Below, in pieces: positions 7,916-13,422 of a DNA stretch of 18,362 nt; positions within the stretch are counted from its first letter, which is position 1, and each line of letters starts with the position of its first letter. The stretch lies in the NCBI GenBank assembly GCA_016208805.1, contig JACQXL010000157.1:1-18362 (forward strand). Reading direction: 5' to 3'. The notes under the pieces are model-generated. The model did no database searches. It was given only the letters and a program-made list of their open reading frames with translations, and had not been told where the DNA came from. This DNA comes from Planctomycetota bacterium (lineage in GTDB: Bacteria; Planctomycetota; MHYJ01; JACQXL01). The position numbers and the translations under genes are program-made.

Positions 7916-8466
7916 TTGGGATAAGAAATATCCTTTTGGGGTATAAATTTTAACCAGCTCATATAAAACCAGCCGATAATGGCACTGATTAAATGAAGAA
8001 TGTGGTTCAGCCAGGCGCGTTCACCTTCAAGCAGACCGGCCATCCGGAATCCGAATAGATGCGTTGCCTTTTCTATCTCCATAATTGTAAATGCCGCCAG
8101 AAACATACCGATATAGAGTATTCTTGTGAAGGCCCTATGCCAGCGGATATCGGTGTCGCGCAGGTCGTGATATATGAAACGGTAAACAATGAAAAGTCCC
8201 GAGATGGCGCAGGGGATTGAAATGATTTTGACATACTGGACACTCAAATCGCCAAGAAATGTTCCATCGGATGGGGCGCGCATCAAATAACGGAATATCG
8301 TTCCCTCCAGCATTGAATACCAGCCGATATTTGCATCAGTCAGCATATCGCTGGAGAACCGGATGAATCCGAACAAGGCCAGAACTGCGGCGCTGATGAA
8401 ACTTAAAATAACACGCCGGTCTTTTTGCATTTCGTAATAATACTCATAATGCCGGTAATCTGTCAA
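7912..8466 (-). CDS. four-helix integral membrane protein of unknown function
   Basis: A protein of up to 184 residues that I do not recognise. It begins with a tyrosine-rich hydrophilic stretch (DYRHYEYYYEMQKDRR). Four hydrophobic segments follow, at about residues 20-40, 78-98, 113-130 and 152-170, and the tail is basic. The conserved-looking H-R-A-F-T-R-I-L-Y and E-R-A-W-L-N-H-I-L-H segments might carry functional histidines, but I know no matching family. The start used is TTG at 8466, directly after an in-frame stop; ATG at 8430 (MQKDRR) is the main alternative and would remove the tyrosine-rich part. Neither has a good Shine-Dalgarno sequence. It is coupled by ATGA overlap to the downstream GT4 gene, so a role in export or anchoring of the same glycan is possible. 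Confidence 0.7.
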   Translation of the reverse strand: MTDYRHYEYYYEMQKDRRVILSFISAAVLALFGFIRFSSDMLTDANIGWYSMLEGTIFRYLMRAPSDGTFLGDLSVQYVKIISIPCAISGLFIVYRFIYHDLRDTDIRWHRAFTRILYIGMFLAAFTIMEIEKATHLFGFRMAGLLEGERAWLNHILHLISAIIGWFYMSWLKFIPQKDISYPK

Positions 8467-8479
8467 TGCTTTTCATAAC

Positions 8480-8506
8480 TTGACTTGTCGGTTATCCCGG
8501 TGTAAT
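8480..8506 (+). promoter_or_regulatory. putative promoter of the UbiA-like gene
   Basis: TTGACT (8480-8485) is followed after 15 bases by TGTAAT (8501-8506); the offset TAATCT (8503-8508) would give a 17-base spacer. The start site would be close to ATG 8518, so the message would be nearly leaderless. The same TTGACTT-N14-TGTAATCTG layout occurs on the minus strand upstream of miaB. Confidence 0.4.
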
Positions 8507-8517
8507 CTGTCGTTAAT

Positions 8518-9348
8518 ATGTTGAAAGCAATCATCCAGACATTGCGGCTTAATCACTGGGTAAAAAACCTATTTGTCTTTGCGCCGCTGGTGTTTGCCAA
8601 ACGGTTATTTGACTTCAGTTCTTTTGCTCAGGCCGCGATAGGATTTATCTTGTTCTCGCTTGCCGCCAGCGCCGCCTATATCTTTAATGACATTTGTGAT
8701 GTTGAAAACGATCGGCGACATCCAATCAAACGGTTGCGGCCTATTGCCGCAGGTAAACTAACGGTATCTATCGGCTTATGGTTGTTTTTAATACTCGGTC
8801 TGGTTTCCGGCAGTATCTCCTATATTGTCAAACCGTCTTTCGGGATGATTGTGACAGCCTACATAATACTCAATGTATTGTATTCCATTATCTTGAAGTA
8901 TATTATTATTGCCGATGTCCTGGTAATTGCAACCGGATTTGTGTTGCGGGTCCTGGCCGGCGCACAGGTCGTCGCCGTGCCGGCATCTATATGGTTGATT
9001 GCCTGCACTGCCGCGATATCGTTATTACTGGCTGCGGGTAAACGTTTATATTCGCCGGAGAGTAAATCACCTGTCTTAAAATATTTACTGATGATGTTCA
9101 TCGCGATTCCGACGGTGATATTATACGTGTCGTATACGATGGATGCGAAAACCATTAAGTTTTTCGGCACCAAATACCTGGTGCTGACCGTGCCGTTTGT
9201 GATTTACGGGATATTCAGATATCTTTCCCTCGTAATTAAGAAGAAAAATGGCGACGATCCGACCGAGATTCTGCTGTCGGATCTGCCTATGATGATTAAT
9301 ATCGTATTATGGATAATAATCTGTATCTTGATAATTTATGGCACCTGA
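8518..9348 (+). CDS. UbiA-family prenyltransferase, decaprenyl-phosphate phosphoribosyltransferase-like
   Basis: A 276-residue membrane protein with about eight to nine helices. After the characteristic N-terminal RLNHWVKNLFVFAPLVFA comes the first Asp-rich motif, N57-D58-x-x-D61-x-x-x-D65-R-x-H-P-x-K-R-x-R-P-I-A-A-G. This is the form seen in enzymes that put phosphoribose on polyprenyl phosphate (the Rv3806c group) rather than quinone-making UbiA. The second conserved region is Y-S-x-x-L-K-x-x-x-x-x-D-V-L-V-I-A-x-G-F-V-L-R. In the known pathway the product is epimerised and dephosphorylated to a polyprenyl-phospho-arabinose/ribose donor for surface glycans. The neighbouring GT39, Dpm1-like and GtrA-like genes suit such a donor. 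No DprE1/DprE2-like genes are seen here. It is divergent from the membrane-protein/GT4 pair. Confidence 0.9.
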   Translation: MLKAIIQTLRLNHWVKNLFVFAPLVFAKRLFDFSSFAQAAIGFILFSLAASAAYIFNDICDVENDRRHPIKRLRPIAAGKLTVSIGLWLFLILGLVSGSISYIVKPSFGMIVTAYIILNVLYSIILKYIIIADVLVIATGFVLRVLAGAQVVAVPASIWLIACTAAISLLLAAGKRLYSPESKSPVLKYLLMMFIAIPTVILYVSYTMDAKTIKFFGTKYLVLTVPFVIYGIFRYLSLVIKKKNGDDPTEILLSDLPMMINIVLWIIICILIIYGT

Positions 9349-9381
9349 TTGAAACCACAGATGACAGGGTGTCCAAAAAGT

Positions 9382-9461
9382 GTCATTCTGAGGCGTGAGC
9401 CGAAGAATCTCTGCCGTGGAACCCGCATAAAACCGAGATTCTTCGCTTCGCTCAGAATGAC
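9382..9461. repeat. long imperfect inverted repeat (GTCATTCTGAG...CTCAGAATGAC)
   Basis: The left arm (9382-9411) starts GTCATTCTGAG and ends CGAAGAATCTC; the right arm (9435-9461) starts GAGATTCTTCG and ends CTCAGAATGAC. The arms pair along nearly their full length around a 23-base loop. The middle of each arm is itself a mini-palindrome (GGCGTGAGCC on the left, GCTTCGC on the right). This looks like a short non-autonomous dispersed element. It could also stop transcription between the UbiA-like and DUF362 genes. Confidence 0.85.
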
Positions 9462-9482
9462 AAATGGAACTTATTAGACAGC

Positions 9483-9525
9483 CTGATGAACACGGATATA
9501 CACGGATAATCTGTGCAATCTGTGG
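9483..9525 (+). repeat. dispersed repeat of the GATGAACACGGAT / AATCTGTG family
   Basis: Contains GATGAACACGGATATACACGG followed by GATAATCTGTGCAATCTG at 9505-9522. The latter matches 17 of 18 bases on the minus strand at 12893-12876, upstream of miaB. It runs into the start region of the DUF362 gene and produces a spurious in-frame GTG at 9513. Confidence 0.7.
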
Positions 9526-9533
9526 CTATGTCT

Positions 9534-10622
9534 ATGAAATCAAGAGTTGCGGTTATTAAAACAAGGCCTGAAACGGTATTGGATGATATAGACCGCCTGG
9601 CCCGTCTGTCCGGAATGGAAGAGGCGCTACCCAAGGATAAACCGGTTATCCTGAAAGATAATATCTCGTGGCATTTTCCGTTCCCCGGCGCCAATACTAC
9701 GCCCTGGCAGATGGAAGGAACAATCAAGGCGCTGAAGAATGCCGGCTACAATGATATATCGGCCGTGCATAACGATACGGTGGTAACCAATCCGTTCAAA
9801 GGCGTTAAACTTAACCGACTCGGACCGGTCTATAAGAAATATCACATTCCGGAATTATATAATTTTAAGTCCGAGGATATTAAATGGGTGCGCTATGAAC
9901 CGAAGGCAAAGATGCTGGTGCTGGATAAGATATTCCCGGATGGCATAATGATTCCTGAATATTTCATCGGCAAAAGCATTATCCACCTGCCCACTGTTAA
10001 GTGTCATATTTACACGACCACGACCGGCGCGATGAAGAATGCATTCGGTGGACTGCTTAATACCCGGCGGCATTATGCACACAGCGTTATTCACGAGACG
10101 TTAGTTGATTTGCTCCATATCCAGAAAGAGATTCACAGCGGAATATTTGCTGTAATGGACGGCACTATCTGCGGTAACGGCCCTGGACCACGCACAATAA
10201 CACCTGTAGAAAAAGACTATATCCTGGCCAGCAGCGATAGCGTAGCCATAGATGCGGTTGCGGCCCGGATGATGGGTTTTGAGCCGATGGATATCAGGTA
10301 CATCAGGTTGGCGCACGAGGCCGGATTGGGCACAGGCGTGTATGATGAGATAGAAGTGGTGGGCGAAGATGTCGGTAAGTTGAACTTCGGCTTCTGCGTG
10401 GGCGATAACCTGGCCAGCCGCTGCGGTAACGCCCTGTGGTTCGGCCCGCTTAAGATATTCCAGAAACTATTGTTCCAAACACCGCTGGTTTATCTCTTTG
10501 TCCTCGCTTCTTACTTCTACCACGACAAAATCTGGTGGCCGTTTAAGGGCAGGAAAATCAGGGAGCATATGCTGAATAACAGCAAGTGGGGCGAACTGTT
10601 TCTCTCGTATCCGGAGGCATAG
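9534..10622 (+). CDS. DUF362 domain protein
   Basis: A 362-residue protein containing a DUF362 domain. Landmarks are VAVIKT near the start, LPTVKCHIYTTTTGAMKNAFGGL in the middle, MDGTICGNGPGPRT, and ASSDSVAIDAVAARMMGFEP. DUF362 is found alone or fused to ferredoxin domains; its biochemical role is not established. This copy has no 4Fe-4S cluster motif. A hydrophobic segment near the C-terminus (FQTPLVYLFVLASYFYH) may attach it to the membrane. I chose ATG 9534 (MKSRVAVI) because upstream in-frame codons, including GTG 9513, are made of dispersed repeat DNA; ATG 9528 is equally possible. It follows the UbiA-like gene in the same direction, but the intervening 9382-9461 hairpin may separate them transcriptionally. 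The stop lies 7 bases from the convergent ribD stop. Confidence 0.87.
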   Translation: MKSRVAVIKTRPETVLDDIDRLARLSGMEEALPKDKPVILKDNISWHFPFPGANTTPWQMEGTIKALKNAGYNDISAVHNDTVVTNPFKGVKLNRLGPVYKKYHIPELYNFKSEDIKWVRYEPKAKMLVLDKIFPDGIMIPEYFIGKSIIHLPTVKCHIYTTTTGAMKNAFGGLLNTRRHYAHSVIHETLVDLLHIQKEIHSGIFAVMDGTICGNGPGPRTITPVEKDYILASSDSVAIDAVAARMMGFEPMDIRYIRLAHEAGLGTGVYDEIEVVGEDVGKLNFGFCVGDNLASRCGNALWFGPLKIFQKLLFQTPLVYLFVLASYFYHDKIWWPFKGRKIREHMLNNSKWGELFLSYPEA

Positions 10623-10629
10623 ATGTGGA

Positions 10630-11715
10630 TTATAGTATACCGTGGAGCAAGACATCGCCGCCGATTAACGAGACCGTCGTATCTTTAATCTGTAGTGCAT
10701 CGGACATTTTTATGATGCCGCGACCTTCCACAGGCGTTCTGGTATCTCTGCCGCCGATGACCTTCGGCGCGATAAAGATATAGACTTCGTCCACGAGATT
10801 GTTTGTTAATAGACTTGAATGTATCTCGCCGCCACCTTCGGCCAGAATCTTGTTTATGCCGAATGCGGCCAGTTGCTTCATAAGTTCTTTGATATTGACC
10901 TGATGACGACCGGCTGTTTTGACTATGATACAACCTTTTTTAAGCAGGTGCTCCATTTTAGTCCAGTATGCTGATTTTGATGTTGCAATATATGTTGGGA
11001 TGGATTTTGCAGTTCTGACTATATTTGAACCCAGCGGTATCCTTCCTTTACTATCAATGATAATCCGGTTTAACTGGCGGCCCTTCCAGGTTACCAGCAT
11101 CGGGTCGTCCTTGAGAACCGTGTGGATGCCGACCATAATGCCGTTAACCTTGGACCTGAGTTGATGTGCGAATGCGCGTGATTCGGGCGAAGAAATCCAT
11201 TTGGAGTCACCGGTTACTGTTGCAATCTTGCCGTCCGCCGTCATCGCCCACTTGGCAATTACGTAAGGCAGTCCTTTTTGCTGTAATTTAAAGAAAGGTT
11301 TATTTATGTCTTTCGCTTCTTCGGCCAAAACTCCTTCAATTACTTTGATACCAGATTTTCTGATCAGTTTTATTCCTTTGCCCCGGACAAGCGGATTGGG
11401 GTCTCTGATAGCAATCACGACCCTTTTAATATCACTCTGGATTACGGCCGGCGTACAGGGCGGGGTCTTGCCGAAATGGGTACAGGGCTCTAACGTGAGA
11501 TACATCGTGGCGCCTTTGAGTTGCTGATGGTCACGCACGGAGTTGATGGCGTTAATTTCAGCATGCGGCCCGCCGAAATATTTATGCCAGCCCTGACCGA
11601 TTATCCGATTGTTCTTGACAATCACTGCACCGACCAAGGGATTGGGCTCAACATAGCCCTCGCCGCGCCGGGCTAAATCCAGCGCTAGGAACATATACTC
11701 TTTGTCATTCAACAT
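10630..11715 (-). CDS. ribD: bifunctional riboflavin biosynthesis protein RibD (deaminase/reductase)
   Basis: A 361-residue protein of normal RibD length. The N-terminal half is a cytidine-deaminase-fold domain with the zinc ligands His51 in G-P-H-A-E-I-N, Glu53 as proton donor, and Cys78/Cys87 in the E-P-C-x8-C motif (EPCTHFGKTPPC). From about residue 145 follows the reductase domain (KWAMTADGKIATVTGDSKWIS, VGIHTVLKDDP, AEGGGEIHSSLL). It deaminates and then reduces the pyrimidine intermediate in riboflavin synthesis. The ATG at 11715 lies inside the last codons of miaB (11-base overlap), with an AAAGG about 10 bases upstream. The in-frame extension further upstream is miaB sequence and is not real. 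No other rib gene is in the window, so riboflavin genes are dispersed or lie elsewhere. Confidence 0.96.
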   Translation of the reverse strand: MLNDKEYMFLALDLARRGEGYVEPNPLVGAVIVKNNRIIGQGWHKYFGGPHAEINAINSVRDHQQLKGATMYLTLEPCTHFGKTPPCTPAVIQSDIKRVVIAIRDPNPLVRGKGIKLIRKSGIKVIEGVLAEEAKDINKPFFKLQQKGLPYVIAKWAMTADGKIATVTGDSKWISSPESRAFAHQLRSKVNGIMVGIHTVLKDDPMLVTWKGRQLNRIIIDSKGRIPLGSNIVRTAKSIPTYIATSKSAYWTKMEHLLKKGCIIVKTAGRHQVNIKELMKQLAAFGINKILAEGGGEIHSSLLTNNLVDEVYIFIAPKVIGGRDTRTPVEGRGIIKMSDALQIKDTTVSLIGGDVLLHGIL

Positions 11716-12835
11716 TTTGTTTGCGCCTTTCTGATACCAGTTTTCTCTGCAATTCAAGTAGATAATTATTGCGTTTACTCTTAATAGCCGGCGGCACATC
11801 ATCCTGCAGTTTCTCTGCCGCCGTGCCCGGACGGGACGAATACTTAAATACATATATCTTATAGAATTTTGCCTCTTTGATAAGATTTACCGTCTTCTGA
11901 AAGTTTTCCTCTGTCTCCCCGGGAAAGCCAACGATAAAATCGCTGATTATCCTGACATCCGGCAACAAATGATATGCCTTTGCAATAATATCAAGATATT
12001 GCCGGGCAGTGTATTTACGGTTCATCGCCTTGAGAATCCGGTCTGAGCCGGACTGGGCCGGCATCTGGAGTTCCCTCTTGATTTTGGGGAGGGCGCGCAT
12101 AGTCTCCAGAAGTTCATCGTCAACAAAAGAAGGATGACAGGTCAGGAAACCGATAGATGAAAGCGCTTCTATCTCTGATAATTTCTTAAGCAACGATGAC
12201 AAGTTTGGTTTATATGCCGTTACATTCTGGCCGAGCAGTGTAATTTCCTTGACGCCTTGTGAAACAAGCGTGACAATCTCATTAATAATCTCCTGCGGAG
12301 GGCGGCTGATTTCCTTACCGCGGACATAAGGGACGATGCAATAAGAACAGAAGTTATTACACCCGCGCATTACCTGAATATATGTGTGAGTGTTTCCATC
12401 TACAGCAGAACGATTAAATTCCTCGCCTTCCACTAATCCCTTTTCGTCTGTGCAGATAGCCGGCGATTTGGATTTCCTTGCCTGTTCTATAAGCGACACA
12501 ATGGTTTGGTAGCGGTGCGGGCCGCAGACGATATCCAGATGCGGAATCCGTTCAACGGCTTTGGCCTTATCCTTTTGCGCCATACAGCCAATCAGCCCGA
12601 GAATCAGATGCGGTTTGGTTTGTTTTAGTTTCTTATATGACGACAATCGTGAATAGACCCGCTCCTCAGCGTGCTGGCGGACACTGCAGGTATTAAGCAG
12701 GATAACATCGGCATCCTTTTCAGTATCCACCAGTTTGTAATGGTGCTCCAGGAGACTGCCGGCTATCAACTCCGAATCCAGTTTATTCATCTGGCAGCCG
12801 AAGGTCTGGATAAATACTTTCCTGCCGTTTTCCAT
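11705..12835 (-). CDS. miaB: MiaB-type tRNA methylthiotransferase lacking the TRAM domain
   Basis: A radical-SAM enzyme that adds a methylthio group to i6A37 of tRNAs. The N-terminal UPF0004 domain has the three cluster cysteines Cys14 (FGCQMN), Cys50 (NTCSVR) and Cys84 (GCMAQ). The radical SAM motif is C159-NNF-C163-SY-C166. MiaB-like signatures GQNVTAY and AQSGSD are present. At 376 residues it is 60-130 residues shorter than usual MiaB: it stops at the LLELQRKLVSERRKQ helix where the TRAM RNA-binding domain should begin, and ribD starts in the overlap. I chose ATG 12835; the in-frame GTG at 12841 would add two residues and lies within GGGGTGG, which may act as the Shine-Dalgarno sequence. 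MtaB or RimO are less likely given FGCQMN. Transcription may start from the promoter-like site at 12905-12879. Confidence 0.93.
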   Translation of the reverse strand: MENGRKVFIQTFGCQMNKLDSELIAGSLLEHHYKLVDTEKDADVILLNTCSVRQHAEERVYSRLSSYKKLKQTKPHLILGLIGCMAQKDKAKAVERIPHLDIVCGPHRYQTIVSLIEQARKSKSPAICTDEKGLVEGEEFNRSAVDGNTHTYIQVMRGCNNFCSYCIVPYVRGKEISRPPQEIINEIVTLVSQGVKEITLLGQNVTAYKPNLSSLLKKLSEIEALSSIGFLTCHPSFVDDELLETMRALPKIKRELQMPAQSGSDRILKAMNRKYTARQYLDIIAKAYHLLPDVRIISDFIVGFPGETEENFQKTVNLIKEAKFYKIYVFKYSSRPGTAAEKLQDDVPPAIKSKRNNYLLELQRKLVSERRKQNVE

Positions 12836-12841
12836 AGCCAC

Positions 12842-12858
12842 CCCGCCGTAAGGGCGGG
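12842..12858 (-). promoter_or_regulatory. GC hairpin abutting the miaB ribosome-binding region
   Basis: On the minus strand CCCGCC-CTTAC-GGCGGG forms a perfect six-base-pair GC stem with a five-base loop, ending 6 bases before ATG 12835. A stem at this place would affect access to the miaB start. It could equally be a leftover terminator. No T-run follows. Confidence 0.5.
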
Positions 12859-12868
12859 ACTCCGTTCA

Positions 12869-12893
12869 CACTACGCAGATTACACAGATTATC
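12869..12893 (-). repeat. dispersed repeat of the AATCTGTGTAATCTG family
   Basis: The minus strand carries GATAATCTGTGTAATCTG (12893-12876), matching 17 of 18 bases to 9505-9522 on the plus strand. It lies in the leader of miaB and overlaps a promoter-like arrangement. Confidence 0.65.
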
Positions 12894-12905
12894 GGTAAAA
12901 GTCAA
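12879..12905 (-). promoter_or_regulatory. putative promoter upstream of miaB-ribD
   Basis: TTGACT (12905-12900) and TGTAAT (12884-12879) are separated by 15 bases; the offset TAATCT (12882-12877) gives a 17-base spacer. Spacing and the core TGTAATCTG are the same as upstream of the UbiA-like gene. The -10 region is formed by the dispersed repeat itself. Confidence 0.4.
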
Positions 12906-12914
12906 GGTTTGCGG

Positions 12915-13415
12915 TTAATACGAAAGCGGCGGAAGGTTATATTCCTTCACTACCTCACCTTTGTCGTTAAGAAAAGAGGCGGTAAGTGAAAGGCGATATG
13001 TTTTATCCTTGAGTTTGAAGCCAGAATAGAGAAAAATGTCAGTAAACACTAAACCGTCCGAATAAACTACACAGAAAGAACTATCCTGATTTGAAGACCT
13101 CTGTGATTTACTCTCTACAATTGTCTGACCACATGGCAAACTAGATAAAACAAATGATTTAATGAATAATTCTGTCATTATTGCATCTGTGCTTTTTGAC
13201 AAAAATGCTCTAATCCTTAAATTATCACTATATTTTAGTGAAGCCATTTTTAACCGCAGATGATATTCTTCTGTTAGGTCATTTGAACCAGAGTAATAGG
13301 AAGGCAAAAAATTAATGATTTCCACCTGTGCCTTAAAGGTTTTATGCGTATGGCGATAAAACCATGTCGCTATTACGACAGTCAATAATAGGACGAATAA
13401 TATATATTTTCTCAT
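12915..13415 (-). CDS. small membrane-anchored protein of unknown function
   Basis: A protein of 166 residues that I do not recognise. A basic start (MRKY) is followed by one hydrophobic segment at about residues 4-18, then a soluble, probably periplasmic, part rich in Ser, Leu and Tyr with a pair of cysteines (around residues 87 and 107) that could form a disulphide. There is no lipobox, so it is more likely a signal-anchor than a lipoprotein. The ATG at 13436 is in frame, but its first codons are dispersed repeat DNA shared with the end of the upstream gene, so I prefer ATG 13415. It directly follows the HEAT/toroid gene on the same strand and may be its accessory subunit; that is only inferred from position. 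Confidence 0.6.
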   Translation of the reverse strand: MRKYILFVLLLTVVIATWFYRHTHKTFKAQVEIINFLPSYYSGSNDLTEEYHLRLKMASLKYSDNLRIRAFLSKSTDAIMTELFIKSFVLSSLPCGQTIVESKSQRSSNQDSSFCVVYSDGLVFTDIFLYSGFKLKDKTYRLSLTASFLNDKGEVVKEYNLPPLSY

Positions 13416-13422
13416 ACTGTAT

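Noticed and set aside
8859..9173. 104-codon minus-strand frame inside the UbiA-like gene
   Set aside because: It is antisense to a well-supported membrane enzyme and shows no family features.
9513..9533. GTG start for the DUF362 protein
   Set aside because: The codons belong to a dispersed repeat (AATCTGTG family) and add residues not expected in the family.
11716..11853. 46-residue N-terminal extension of RibD
   Set aside because: It is a frame shadow of miaB; RibD proteins begin close to the LNDKEYMFLALDLARRG segment.
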